35,684 bases of DNA, from the NCBI GenBank assembly GCA_002746645.1, contig PDPU01000019.1, positions 1 to 35,684 of the forward strand, given 5' to 3'. The stretch comes from Gammaproteobacteria bacterium. GTDB lineage: Bacteria; Pseudomonadota; Gammaproteobacteria; Granulosicoccales; Granulosicoccaceae. Made by a program: the position numbers and the translations under genes. Positions 7,944 through 16,836 of this stretch are shown piece after piece; position 1 is the stretch's first letter; each line of letters begins with the position of its first letter. Under the pieces are notes generated by a model. The model saw only the letters and a program-made list of their open reading frames with translations. It was not told the origin of the DNA and searched no databases.

Positions 7944-9806
7944 TTGAAGATGTCGCTGCGAACCATACTGCTGCCAACGGTCCTGATGACACTGGGGCTG
8001 GCGTTCTGGGCCAGCCCGGAGTTCAAGGAAGTGTCCGCGGGTGTGGCCATCTTCCTTTTCGGCATGTTTCTGCTTGAAGAGGGGTTTACCGCCTTCACGG
8101 GCGGTGTTCTCGAACGGCTGCTCAGAAAGACCACCGACACCATCGGAAAGGGTCTTGCCTTCGGCATGATCACCACATCGATCATGCAGTCGAGTTCGCT
8201 GGTGTCGCTGATCACGATCTCCTTCATCAGTGCGGGCATGATCACGCTGGTGGCCGGCATCGCGATCGTTTTCGGCGCCAACATCGGCACCACCACCGGT
8301 GCCTGGCTCGTGGCGGGTTTCGGGCTGAAGGTCAAGATCTCTGCCTATGCCATGCCGATGCTGGTCTTCGGCATCATTCTCCGTTTTCAGAACTCGCGCA
8401 GCTGGCGCGGGCTCGGTTCCATTCTTGCCGGGCTCGGCTTCCTGTTTCTTGGCATCCACTACATGAAGGAGGGTTTCGACACCCTCGGGCAGGGGCTCGA
8501 TCTCAGGCAGTTTGCCATGCCGGGAGTCGCCGGGCTGCTGGTCTATACGTTGTTCGGCACGGTCGCGACCGTCATCATGCAATCGAGCCACGCCACCCTC
8601 GTGCTCATACTGAGCGCGCTGGCGGCGGATCAGATCACCTACACCAACGCTCTGGCACTCGCCGTGGGGGCCAACATCGGCACGACCATCACGGCCATTC
8701 TGGGTGCCTTCAGTGCATCGATCGAGGGCAAGCGGCTTGCCGGCGCACATCTTCTGTTCAATCTGATGACGGCCGCGGCCGCACTTTGTCTGATTTCCCC
8801 CCTGGCCATGCTCGTCGACCGTCTGGCATCGATCTTCGGCATTGCTGCCGACGACTACACACTGAAGCTGGCCATCTTCCACACCCTGTTCAACCTTCTT
8901 GGCGTGGTTCTCATGCTGCCCTTTGTACGCAGGCTTGCCGAGACACTCGAACGCTGGTTGCCCGAGCGTCAGACCGAGGTCGTCAGAGCCGAATATCTCA
9001 ATCAGGCAGCCGCGGAACTGCCCGATACTGCCGTGGCAGTGGTCCGCAAGGAGGTCTGGCACCTGTTCGAGTCAGCCTTCGAAGTGCTTGCGCATGGTTT
9101 CCAGTTGCACCGTAGCGACATCGTTTCGAAGGCCCGTCTGTCGGAAGTGGTGCGCACAGGCCATGAACGTATCGAGTTCGATATCGACAAGGTCTACGAG
9201 CACAAGGTGAAACATCTCTACGGCGAGATCATTGCCTTCATTGCGCATGCGCAGGATCGGTTTCCCATGCCGACCATGCGTTCGCTGTTCCGGCTTCGCG
9301 AGGCGGCAGCATCCATCGTGGAAGCGGTCAAGCACGTCAAGCATCTTCAGCAGAGTCTGATGATTCACGTCTACGGTAGCAATCCTGTCATGCGCGAGGA
9401 GTATGATCGTCTGCGGCTTGCAATGGCGCGAGCGTTGCGTGAAGCGGTGCAACTGCAGAAACACGAGGGCAGCGAACTCGCGCTGCTGCAGCTTGAGGAA
9501 GCGCGCGAACTCGCGCGTGCGGAAGTACGCGATGCCAGCGATCGGATACACGGCCATCTCAATGAGGAGACCATCACCGCAGACATGGCAACGTCATTGC
9601 TCAATGATGCGAACTCGGCCGAAGACAGTGTCATTCGGGTGTTCGATGCTGTTGAACGGCTGATCGCCACCGATGTGAGTCATGTGATCGAACGGATGCG
9701 TGGCCTTGAAAACCTCGGCGAAGAGCAAGTCGCTTCAGCCAACGAAGCGAGCATCACGGGGCCCGACGCTGCCGGACCTCTCGATGGTGCGATGGAGCAA
9801 AGATGA
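7944..9806 (+). CDS. Na/Pi cotransporter family protein with PhoU-like C-terminus
   Basis: A 620-residue membrane transporter. Two inverted Na/Pi-cotransporter repeats cover about residues 30-350. Each has the hallmark QSS motif (IMQSSSL at 80-86, IMQSSHA at 211-217) and a GANIGTT loop (111-117 and 242-248). From about 370 to 590 a soluble helical region resembles PhoU, as in YjbB/NptA-type bacterial members. The family imports or exports phosphate with sodium; the PhoU-like tail suggests regulation by phosphate status. I chose the TTG at 7944 because AGGA lies nine bases before it; the alternative ATG at 7950 would have the same site 15 bases away. The stop overlaps the next gene by 4 bp. 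Confidence 0.88.
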   Translation: MKMSLRTILLPTVLMTLGLAFWASPEFKEVSAGVAIFLFGMFLLEEGFTAFTGGVLERLLRKTTDTIGKGLAFGMITTSIMQSSSLVSLITISFISAGMITLVAGIAIVFGANIGTTTGAWLVAGFGLKVKISAYAMPMLVFGIILRFQNSRSWRGLGSILAGLGFLFLGIHYMKEGFDTLGQGLDLRQFAMPGVAGLLVYTLFGTVATVIMQSSHATLVLILSALAADQITYTNALALAVGANIGTTITAILGAFSASIEGKRLAGAHLLFNLMTAAAALCLISPLAMLVDRLASIFGIAADDYTLKLAIFHTLFNLLGVVLMLPFVRRLAETLERWLPERQTEVVRAEYLNQAAAELPDTAVAVVRKEVWHLFESAFEVLAHGFQLHRSDIVSKARLSEVVRTGHERIEFDIDKVYEHKVKHLYGEIIAFIAHAQDRFPMPTMRSLFRLREAAASIVEAVKHVKHLQQSLMIHVYGSNPVMREEYDRLRLAMARALREAVQLQKHEGSELALLQLEEARELARAEVRDASDRIHGHLNEETITADMATSLLNDANSAEDSVIRVFDAVERLIATDVSHVIERMRGLENLGEEQVASANEASITGPDAAGPLDGAMEQR

Positions 9807-10069
9807 AGTACCGGAAACTGATCAGCGATATGGAGCTTGCCGTCAAGCAGCTGCAAGGGCAGGTCGATGATGAATACGAACACCGCCAGTTCAACAAGCT
9901 GCGACGAGCGCTGCGGAAAAAGCGTGCCAAGTACAAGAGACGGCTCGCCGATCCGAACCTCGAGAAGGATCGCCTGAAGCGCACCCACAAGCGTCTGGAA
10001 GTGGTGGACGAGCAGATCGGCATCCTTGATCGCCTGCTCAGGCAACGGCGTTTTCCGCGGAAAGGATGA
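9803..10069 (+). CDS. Small basic coiled-coil protein coupled to the Na/Pi transporter
   Basis: An 88-residue, strongly basic helical protein (MKYRKLISDMELAVKQLQGQ, then ALRKKRAKYKRRLADP and KRTHKRLEVVDEQI). Leucine and isoleucine spacing suggests a coiled coil over most of its length. There is no signal peptide, membrane segment or recognised domain. The ATG overlaps the transporter stop (ATGA), so it is probably translated with it and made in step. It may bind the PhoU-like tail of the transporter or act as a nucleic-acid-binding protein because of its charge; both ideas are inference. I do not recognise the family. Confidence 0.7.
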   Translation: MKYRKLISDMELAVKQLQGQVDDEYEHRQFNKLRRALRKKRAKYKRRLADPNLEKDRLKRTHKRLEVVDEQIGILDRLLRQRRFPRKG

Positions 10070-10127
10070 GCTTGCTCACGGCCTCACGGCCGGTGAGGCG
10101 TTCTCATGTCTGTTCTTCGGTCTGGCC

Positions 10128-10154
10128 TGCGCAGGCGCCTGCAATGCCTGCGCA
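10128..10154. terminator. Bidirectional terminator-like hairpin
   Basis: TGCGCAGGC at 10128-10136 and GCCTGCGCA at 10146-10154 pair perfectly over 9 bp with a nine-base loop, between the convergent stops at 10069 and 10167. A second, bulged stem lies just before it (CTCACGGCC near 10075 with GGCCGGTGAG). No T-run is present on either side. Confidence 0.5.
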
Positions 10155-10166
10155 TGACCGGCCCGT

Positions 10167-11219
10167 CTACTCGGCCGTGTACTTGTCGATCAACGCCTTC
10201 GCTTCATCGACCAGTGCCTGACCATCGATGCCTCTGGCATCCATGTCGGCGATCCACTCGTCGATCACGGGCTGGGAAGCCGCCTGCCATGCGGCGACCT
10301 GCTCCTCGGAGAGTGCAATGATGTTGTTGCCGCGTTCAGCCGCGAGGTCGCGAGCGGGGGCGTCGTGTTCCTGCATCACTCGACCGGCCGTGGCCGAGAA
10401 CTCGAGGCCTGAATTGGCATCGATGACGGCCTTGAGATCATCCGGCAGACTGTCGTATTTCTGCTTGTTCATGGCCATGATGAAGGTCAGGGTATAGAGC
10501 GCGTGTTCACCGAACTCGGTGTGGTTCTCGACCAGCTCCGGCACCTTCAGCGCCGTGGTGACCTCCCACGGAAGCGTGGTGCCGTCGATGACACCCTTGG
10601 AGAGGCCTTCTGCCACGGCCGGCACCGGCATGCCGACGGGAGTGGCGCCGAACTGTTCCAGCAGTTTGTTGACGATGCGTGAGCCACCTCGGATCTTCAT
10701 GCCTTCGAGATCCGTCATGCGTTCCACCGGTTTGCTGGTGTGGAGAAAGCCGGGGCCGTGTACCCAGGTACCGATCATCTTCACGTCCTTGAATTCGGTG
10801 TCCTGCATGTGTTTTTCGAACATGATCCAGAAGGCGCGCGATGTGGCCTCGGCGTTGGTCATCATGAAGGGAAGCTCGAACACTTCGGTGCTCGGGAAGC
10901 GTCCGGGTGTATAGCCGACCACGGTCCAGATGACGTCGGCCACGCCGTCGATGGCCTGATCGATCAGTTCCGGTGGCTTGCCGCCGAGTTGCATCGACGG
11001 GAAGCGCTGCACCTTGATGCGTCCGTCGGATTCTTCCTCGACCGTGTCGGCCCAGACATCCAGCACGTATTGCGGCACGCTGGCCTGCGGCGGCAGCATG
11101 TGATGGAGCCGCAGGGTGACTTCCGCAGCCTGCGCACTGCCTGCGGAAGCCAGGACGCTCATCGCCAGCAGGGCGGAGGCGATTGATCCGTGAATTCGAC
11201 GAGTGAGCGTGTTGACCAT
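10167..11219 (-). CDS. TRAP transporter solute-binding protein, DctP family
   Basis: A 350-residue periplasmic binding protein. Residues 1-31 form a signal peptide (MVNTLTRRIHG, then the hydrophobic ALLAMSVLASAG, cleavage after AQA). The mature part begins EVTLRLHHMLPP and keeps the DctP hallmarks: the segment GMKIRGGSRIVNKLLEQFGA with the arginine that normally binds the substrate carboxylate, followed by VAEGLSKGVIDGTTLPWE. No DctQ or DctM membrane subunit is in the window, so it is an orphan here or uses subunits encoded elsewhere. The frame is open to 11264, but 11219 starts the signal peptide and has AAGGA ten bases upstream. The substrate is probably an organic acid; malonate is possible given matB nearby, but unproven. 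Confidence 0.88.
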   Translation of the reverse strand: MVNTLTRRIHGSIASALLAMSVLASAGSAQAAEVTLRLHHMLPPQASVPQYVLDVWADTVEEESDGRIKVQRFPSMQLGGKPPELIDQAIDGVADVIWTVVGYTPGRFPSTEVFELPFMMTNAEATSRAFWIMFEKHMQDTEFKDVKMIGTWVHGPGFLHTSKPVERMTDLEGMKIRGGSRIVNKLLEQFGATPVGMPVPAVAEGLSKGVIDGTTLPWEVTTALKVPELVENHTEFGEHALYTLTFIMAMNKQKYDSLPDDLKAVIDANSGLEFSATAGRVMQEHDAPARDLAAERGNNIIALSEEQVAAWQAASQPVIDEWIADMDARGIDGQALVDEAKALIDKYTAE

Positions 11220-11356
11220 GTTCCAGTGGGTCCTTGTTTGATGACGGGATTTCCAGCTGCTCATTATCCAGCAAAGCCACCGCTTGGCAAGGTTCCAGGC
11301 GGTTTACAATCGGGCGTCCGGGGCCAGGTGCCCGCGACCGACGACGTACTCCGCCA

Positions 11357-12080
11357 ATGACCAGGCCACGCGACTTCGAACTCGAGGTGCATTTCTCGCG
11401 CTGGGAGTTTGCGGCACGCCATCACATGACCGCCTCGGACGCTGAAAGCATGACGCTATCGGCGTTGCTTGCGCTGGCCGACGAGGACGATCGCGAGGCG
11501 TTTGAATCGCTCTGGCTGGGCTACACCGAAACCGAAGGTGCACCGGATCTTCGTGCAGCGATCGCAAGCACGTACGAGCGCTGTTCGGCCCCTGAACGTG
11601 ATGTCCAAGGCCTATGGCTTGCCGGGCTTGCGTATCGGCTGGATCGCAGCGCGGAATCGGGACCTTCTCGGGCGGTTCAATCGCTGCAAGCACTACCTGT
11701 CGATCTGCAACTCGGCGCCGAGCGAGCGTCTTGCGTTGATCGCCCTCAAGGCGCGTGAACACATTCTCGAACACAATCGTGAGCGCGTGATCGCCAATCT
11801 CGCAAGACTCGACGCGTTCTTCGGTGAGTTTCCCGATCTCTTCGACTGGCACGCACCGGATGGTGGCTGTGTCGCCTACCCGAGGTATTGTGGTGAGGAT
11901 GGTGTGGAAACGTTCTGCAGACGACTTGTGGAAGAGGAAGGTGTGCTGTTGTTGCCGGCATCGATCTACCGTTCGGACCTGCTTGCGAACGTCGCCGACG
12001 ACCACTTTCGCATCGGTTGCGGTCGTCGGGGTATTGATGAGGGTCTGGACGTGATGCGCGCTTTTCTGACCAGAACCTGA
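11357..12080 (+). pseudogene. Class I/II aminotransferase with large internal deletion
   Basis: Two parts of one PLP-dependent aminotransferase lie in different frames. The N-terminal part starts at ATG 11357 (MTRPRDFELEV, then SRWEFAARHHM and the LWLGYTETEGAPDLRAAIA segment) and stays in frame to about 11585. The C-terminal part starts near 11599 with NVMSKAYGLPGLRIGW, including the PLP-binding lysine, and runs to the stop at 12080 (SICNSAPSE, then DGGCVAYPRY, LLLPASIYRS, HFRIGCGR). About 240 residues remain of the roughly 380 expected. The missing piece, about 140 residues, includes the cofactor-contacting asparagine and aspartate. The frames also do not match across the junction near 11585-11599. 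The gene is therefore broken, unless the deletion is an assembly artefact. Confidence 0.8.
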
Positions 12081-12240
12081 ATCAGGCCTGTCCCGGAAAA
12101 TCGCATCCGGCAGTGCGTTTTCGCGCTCACCGATGTGACGCTCACTGTGAGGAAGCATCCGCTGCCTCTCGGTTATCATCGTGCGTCCTGCAACTTTCCG
12201 GGGGCAAGCCGAACCCCGGCACGGCCATGGGAACGACTGA

Positions 12241-13779
12241 ATGAGCAACCCCCTTTACGATGCCCTGCGCGCCGGACGGAGCGCCGGCAACGGCGTGCTG
12301 TTTGTCGACAACAGCGGCGCGGCACTGCTGGATGACATTGCGTTCTTCGACCGCGCGGCTCGCATGGCCACGGTGCTTGCGGCCGTGCGTGTGCGGCCCG
12401 GAGACCGGGTGGCAGTCCAGGTCGGGAAGAGCATCGACGCTCTGGCCCTGTATCTTGCCTGTGTGCAGAGTGCCGCTGCTTTTCTGCCACTCAATACTGC
12501 CTATACCGACAGTGAACTCGACTATTTCCTGGGCGATGCGGAACCGGCACTGTTCGTCGTGGATCCGTCCCGCCGAGAGAGTGCCATGCGTCTGACAAGC
12601 GACCGGCCCGTTGCCGTCATGACGCTTGGATCGGCGGGTGACGGTACGCTTGCCGAGGCAGCGCACGCGGCGTCACCGCGAGAAGATGCCGAACCGGCCG
12701 CGAACGATGCACTCGCCGCCATTCTCTATACCTCCGGCACCACCGGACGCTCCAAGGGTGCGATGCTCACGCAGCACAATCTTCTCTCGAACGGCAGGAC
12801 CCTCGTCGAGGCCTGGCGCTTCACGCCCGAGGATGTGCTGTTGCACGCACTGCCGATCTTCCATACACATGGGCTGTTCGTGGCCGGCAACGTGGCGCTG
12901 CTCGCGGGCGCGCGGATGATGTTCCAGCCGCGCTTCGACCTCGACGAGGTACTGGCAGCGATGCCCCATGCCACCTCGATGATGGGCGTGCCGACTTTCT
13001 ACACACGCCTTCTCGACGATGCGCGATTCACCCGGGAACTTGCGGCACACATGCGATTGTTCACGTCCGGCAGCGCGCCGCTCCTGCCCGAGACGCATCG
13101 TGCTTTCGAAGCACGCACCGGTCAGCGCATCCTCGAACGCTACGGCATGACCGAAACCAGCATGAGCACGTCCAACCCCTATGAGGGCGAGCGGCGGGCC
13201 GGCACGGTGGGGCTACCACTGCCGGGTGTGGAAGTGCGCATTCGCGACACCGCTTCCGGCGAACTCATACCCGACACCGACCACGACACCATCGGCATGC
13301 TCGAGGTGCGCGGGCCGAACGTGTTCAGGGGTTACTGGCGCATGCCCGAGAAGACGCGCGAAGAACTTCTCGAGGATGGGTTCTTCATCACGGGCGATCT
13401 CGTGCGCCGTGACGCCGATGGTTATCTCACCATCGTCGGCCGCAGCAGGGATCTCGTCATCACGGGCGGCTACAACGTCTATCCGAAGGAAGTGGAATCG
13501 GTCATCGACGACATTGAGGGTGTACGCGAATCGGCCGTCTTCGGTGTACCGCATCCGGACCTCGGCGAAGCGGTGGCGGCGGTGATCGTACCGACTGCCG
13601 ACGTATCCGCCGAAGATACCGAGGCGCTGGCGAGGCGCGTTCCCGATGCCTGTGCCGCATCACTCGCGCGGTTCAAGGTGCCGAAGCAGGTGATGGTGCT
13701 CGATGCCCTGCCGCGGAACACCATGGGCAAGGTGCAGAAGAATCAGTTGCGTCAGGACTACAGGGACCTGTTCGCCTGA
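12241..13779 (+). CDS. matB: Malonyl-CoA synthetase (MatB-type acyl-CoA ligase)
   Basis: A 512-residue adenylate-forming enzyme that makes malonyl-CoA from malonate, CoA and ATP. The P-loop is YTSGTTGRSKG (163-173), the A5 motif is ERYGMTETSMSTSNPY (from 299) and the hinge/A8 region has DLVITGGYNVYPKE. The catalytic lysine is in MGKVQK near the C-terminus. The sequence around A5, with TSNPYEGERRAGTVG, and the block NVFRGYWRMPEKT are typical of MatB, as is the length of just over 500. A GGGAA site lies eight bases before the start. It stands downstream of the broken aminotransferase and 56 bp before the FAD oxidoreductase on the same strand. A related methylmalonyl or short dicarboxylate substrate is possible. 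Confidence 0.83.
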   Translation: MSNPLYDALRAGRSAGNGVLFVDNSGAALLDDIAFFDRAARMATVLAAVRVRPGDRVAVQVGKSIDALALYLACVQSAAAFLPLNTAYTDSELDYFLGDAEPALFVVDPSRRESAMRLTSDRPVAVMTLGSAGDGTLAEAAHAASPREDAEPAANDALAAILYTSGTTGRSKGAMLTQHNLLSNGRTLVEAWRFTPEDVLLHALPIFHTHGLFVAGNVALLAGARMMFQPRFDLDEVLAAMPHATSMMGVPTFYTRLLDDARFTRELAAHMRLFTSGSAPLLPETHRAFEARTGQRILERYGMTETSMSTSNPYEGERRAGTVGLPLPGVEVRIRDTASGELIPDTDHDTIGMLEVRGPNVFRGYWRMPEKTREELLEDGFFITGDLVRRDADGYLTIVGRSRDLVITGGYNVYPKEVESVIDDIEGVRESAVFGVPHPDLGEAVAAVIVPTADVSAEDTEALARRVPDACAASLARFKVPKQVMVLDALPRNTMGKVQKNQLRQDYRDLFA

Positions 13780-13835
13780 CGGCAGTGTCCTGCCGGGCGT
13801 ATCGATGTAATGCGACAGTTGAATGTGACAGCTGC

Positions 13836-15260
13836 ATGAGCGGAATGAACAAGGGTTTCGACGTTGCCGTCATCGGCGCGGGGTCTGTCGGTATCGCTGT
13901 TGCCGAAGCCCTTGTGCGTGCTCGGCCAGCTCGGTCGGGGGCGGCGGCAGAGGGGGCGACGGCAGTGGAGGCGGCGGCAGAGGGGGCGGGAGTTCGCGCG
14001 CCGCTGAAGGTGGTGCTGATCGATGCGCTCACGCCGATGTCGCTGACCAGTGCCGCGAGTGGTGAAAACTACCGCAACTGGTGGCCGCACGAGGCAATGG
14101 TGGCCTTCATGAACCGCAGTACCGACCTCCTCGAAGCCTGGGCGGCACGCGAGCACAATCGTCTCAGCCTCACACGCCGTGGCTATCTGCTGGCAACGCG
14201 TGCGGATGACATCGACACGCTGCTCGCTGAACTCCGAGCCACCGGCTCTGCGCCCGAAAACCGCGCCTATGTACCACCGGATGCCAGCGACAACTGGCAG
14301 GACGCCCCGGCAGGTATCGACCTGCTCAGCGATCCTGACCGGATCCGACGGCACTTCCCGAGCCTTGACCCGGCCGTGAAGCATCTTGTGCATATTCGCC
14401 GCGGCGGCGAGTTCAGCGCGCAGCAACTGGCCGCGATGATGCTCGAGGATTTCCGGGCGGCAGGCGGGCAGTTGCAGAAGGCACGTGTCGTGGAGGTGGC
14501 GAAACGCGAGAACGGCTTCAGGCTCGAACTTGTCGATGGCGACGGGAATACCGAGTCGCTGGAGGCGGGCCGGATGGTGAATGCGGCTGGTCCCTGGATC
14601 AACGACATTGCCGCGATGCTCGGTGAGACGCTGCCGGTACGGAACATTCTTCAGCAGAAGCTCGCCTTCGAGGATCGCCGCGGCGCGATACCGCGACGCT
14701 TGCCGTTCACGATCGATCTCGACGCGCAGCACATCAACTGGAGCGAGGAGGAGCGGGAGTTGCTGGCGGAGGTGCCGGAACTGGCCTTTCTGGCGGAAGC
14801 GATGCCCGGATCGATCCACTGCCGTCCCGATGGCGGGCCGTCGGGGCGCTGGATTCGGCTCGGCTGGGCCTACAATCGAAGCCCGTGTGCGGCAGTCGAG
14901 GCAGCACCGGAACTCGACGACCACTTCCCTGAAGTCGTGCTTCGTGGTGCCTCGCGCCTGCATCCCGCGCTGGCGCAATACGAAGGGCGACTGCCGGCAG
15001 CGCGGCGCCACTACGGGGGTTACTACACGCTGACGGAGGAAAACTGGCCGCTCGTCGGGCCGATGAAGACCGCGGGTGCGTTCGTTGCCGGTGCGTTCTC
15101 CGGCTTCGGCAGCATGGCGGCCTGTGCGGCAGGGGAGCTTGCAGCGCAGTGGGTACGTGGCGATCCACTGCCGCCCTGGGGAAAGCTGTTCAGTCTCGAA
15201 CGTTACGACGACAGCGCGCTGATGGCCTCACTCAGGGACGCCAATCGAGGGATTCTCTGA
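13836..15260 (+). CDS. FAD-dependent oxidoreductase, DadA/glycine oxidase-like
   Basis: A 474-residue flavoprotein of the D-amino-acid dehydrogenase superfamily. The Rossmann motif is VAVIGAGSVG close to the N-terminus. The next strand (KVVLID) comes after an unusual Ala/Gly/Glu-rich insert made by a 30-bp repeat. Further family marks are the FAD-contacting ASGENYRNWW block, the strand VNAAGPWIN in the middle and the C-terminal GAFSGFGSM motif that binds the isoalloxazine ring. The substrate is probably a secondary amine or amino acid. In-frame starts exist at 13785, 13836 and 13845; 13836 or 13845 fits best because the sequence before the Rossmann strand should be short, and neither has a clear ribosome site. 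It follows matB on the same strand. Confidence 0.82.
   Translation: MSGMNKGFDVAVIGAGSVGIAVAEALVRARPARSGAAAEGATAVEAAAEGAGVRAPLKVVLIDALTPMSLTSAASGENYRNWWPHEAMVAFMNRSTDLLEAWAAREHNRLSLTRRGYLLATRADDIDTLLAELRATGSAPENRAYVPPDASDNWQDAPAGIDLLSDPDRIRRHFPSLDPAVKHLVHIRRGGEFSAQQLAAMMLEDFRAAGGQLQKARVVEVAKRENGFRLELVDGDGNTESLEAGRMVNAAGPWINDIAAMLGETLPVRNILQQKLAFEDRRGAIPRRLPFTIDLDAQHINWSEEERELLAEVPELAFLAEAMPGSIHCRPDGGPSGRWIRLGWAYNRSPCAAVEAAPELDDHFPEVVLRGASRLHPALAQYEGRLPAARRHYGGYYTLTEENWPLVGPMKTAGAFVAGAFSGFGSMAACAAGELAAQWVRGDPLPPWGKLFSLERYDDSALMASLRDANRGIL
13940..13988 (+). repeat. 19-bp direct repeat, 30-bp period, inside the FAD oxidoreductase
   Basis: GGCGGCGGCAGAGGGGGCG occurs at 13940-13958 and again, identical, at 13970-13988. 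The 30-bp period adds ten residues per copy in frame and builds an Ala/Gly/Glu-rich loop between the first Rossmann helix and the second strand. It is outside the conserved FAD-binding core. Confidence 0.8.
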
Positions 15261-15290
15261 GGCAAGGTTCTTCCGCATGGGTCGCCCGCG

Positions 15291-15365
15291 CCGCTCGTCC
15301 AAGCCGCTCGTCCAAGCCGCTCGTCCAAGCCGCTCGTCCAAGCCGCTCGTCCAAGCCGCTCGTCC
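15291..15365 (+). repeat. 13-bp minisatellite, 5.8 copies
   Basis: The unit CCGCTCGTCCAAG is repeated without a mismatch five times (15291-15355) and followed by a 10-base partial copy (15356-15365). It lies between the stop of the FAD oxidoreductase gene (15260) and the stop of the minus-strand symporter gene (15464). The period is not a multiple of three, in line with a non-coding location. Perfect copies suggest recent slippage growth. Confidence 0.95.
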
Positions 15366-15463
15366 GTACCGGTTTTCTGTGCCGAAACGCGGAACGCGCC
15401 GCAGAAACCTGCGACGCGTTCGCGTGTTGCACCGTTTTCACGCCATTGACGGCGCGCGGCAGA

Positions 15464-16801
15464 TCAGTTTCTGTCGTGCGTGCTGTGAATGGCCTCGGCC
15501 ATCTCCTGCTCGACCGCAGGGTCGATGTGCACATCGGCTTCGTCCAGCACGCCTGCTTCGGGATCCCGGTACACGTCGACGTCCATCTTGCCTTCGCTCT
15601 TGGCGACCACGCTGGAGACAACGGCATCGCCCGAAACGTTGACGGCGGTTCGCACCATGTCGAGGAGGCGATCCACACCGAGGAGCAGACCGATGCCTTC
15701 GAGCGGCAGGCCTACCTGGGTGAACACCATCGACAGCATGATGAGACCCACACCCGGTACACCGGCCGTGCCGATCGACGCCAGTACGGCCATGAGAACG
15801 ACGGTCAGGTAGTTCGTCACGCTGAGATCGATGCCGTAGATGTTGGCGATGAAGACGGTGGCCACACCCTGCATGATGGCCGTGCCGTCCATGTTGATCG
15901 TTGCTCCGAAGGGCACCGTGAAGGAAGCCACCGAGTTGTCCACGCCCATGCGCTCGGTCACGGTACGCAGCGTGACCGGAATCGTGGCGTTGGAACTCGA
16001 GGTACTGAAGGCGAATACCTGTGCGTTGCGGATCTTCTTGAGGAAGGTCATCGGGTTCAGGCGCGAGAACACCACCAGCACTGCCTGCAGCGTCACGAAG
16101 AGGTGGAACAGGAGCACACCGATCAGCAGGATGACGTAGCCGACGAGCTGCGCGAAGAGGTCGAGACCCAGATTGGCCATGGCTTTCGCGAGCAGACAGA
16201 AGACGGCGTAGGGTGCCATTGACATGATCACGGTGACCATCTTCATCATGACTTCGTTGAGAAGCTCGAAGAATTCGACCAGCGACTTCGCCTTGTGACC
16301 GACAAGCAGCAGGCTGATGCCGACCAGAATGGCGAAGAAGATGATCGAGAGCATCTCACCCTGCGCCATCGCGTTGATGGGGTTCGAGGGCACGATGTTG
16401 ATGAGCACTTCGGAGAGTGGAGGTGCATCACGACCGGTGAATTCGGCCGTGGTTTCGGCGTTCATGCCCTTGCCGATGCCGAAGCCCGCGGCGATGACGA
16501 TCGCACTGGCGATGGCGACGGCCGTGGTGAACATGTAAAGCACGAAGGCCTTGCCGCCGATGCGTCCGAGCAGGCGGATGTCACCGATGCCACAGACGCC
16601 GCAGATCAGCGAGAACAGCACCAGCGGCACGACCAGCATCTTCAGCGCGTTGACGAACATGGTGCCGACAACGTGAAAGAGACCGTTGGTGATGAAGCTG
16701 TTGACGAACGACCCTTCGGCGTTCAGGCCCGTCAGATTGAAGGCCAGGCCGACAACGATGCCGGCAATCATGCCGATGATGACCTTGACAGTCAGACTCA
16801 T
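15464..16801 (-). CDS. Dicarboxylate/amino acid:cation symporter (DAACS family)
   Basis: A 445-residue secondary transporter of the GltP/DctA/SdcS family. The re-entrant hairpin signatures are present: SSSNATIP at about 275-282, the unwound-helix motif NMDGTA, the second hairpin ASIGTAGVPG and the substrate-site helix DRLLDMVRTAVNVSGDA. The arginine in that last helix (DMVRTAVN) is the one that in family members binds a side-chain carboxylate, which favours aspartate, glutamate or a C4-dicarboxylate. A GTG at 16810 is in frame, but the ATG at 16801 has GGAGG at an ideal eight bases and is chosen. The acidic C-terminal tail (DPEAGVLDEADVHIDP) is longer than in GltP. The gene lies downstream of cysNC on the same strand, separated by a terminator. 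Confidence 0.9.
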   Translation of the reverse strand: MSLTVKVIIGMIAGIVVGLAFNLTGLNAEGSFVNSFITNGLFHVVGTMFVNALKMLVVPLVLFSLICGVCGIGDIRLLGRIGGKAFVLYMFTTAVAIASAIVIAAGFGIGKGMNAETTAEFTGRDAPPLSEVLINIVPSNPINAMAQGEMLSIIFFAILVGISLLLVGHKAKSLVEFFELLNEVMMKMVTVIMSMAPYAVFCLLAKAMANLGLDLFAQLVGYVILLIGVLLFHLFVTLQAVLVVFSRLNPMTFLKKIRNAQVFAFSTSSSNATIPVTLRTVTERMGVDNSVASFTVPFGATINMDGTAIMQGVATVFIANIYGIDLSVTNYLTVVLMAVLASIGTAGVPGVGLIMLSMVFTQVGLPLEGIGLLLGVDRLLDMVRTAVNVSGDAVVSSVVAKSEGKMDVDVYRDPEAGVLDEADVHIDPAVEQEMAEAIHSTHDRN

Positions 16802-16836
16802 TGATTCCACCTCCGCAGAATTGTTGTGAGTCGCTG

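Noticed and set aside
11304..12248. A 314-residue minus-strand frame across the broken aminotransferase
   Set aside because: The plus strand has clear aminotransferase segments in two frames; the minus-strand frame has no domain and is a shadow.
15291..15365. CRISPR array
   Set aside because: Units are 13 bp and directly joined with no spacers, so it is a minisatellite.
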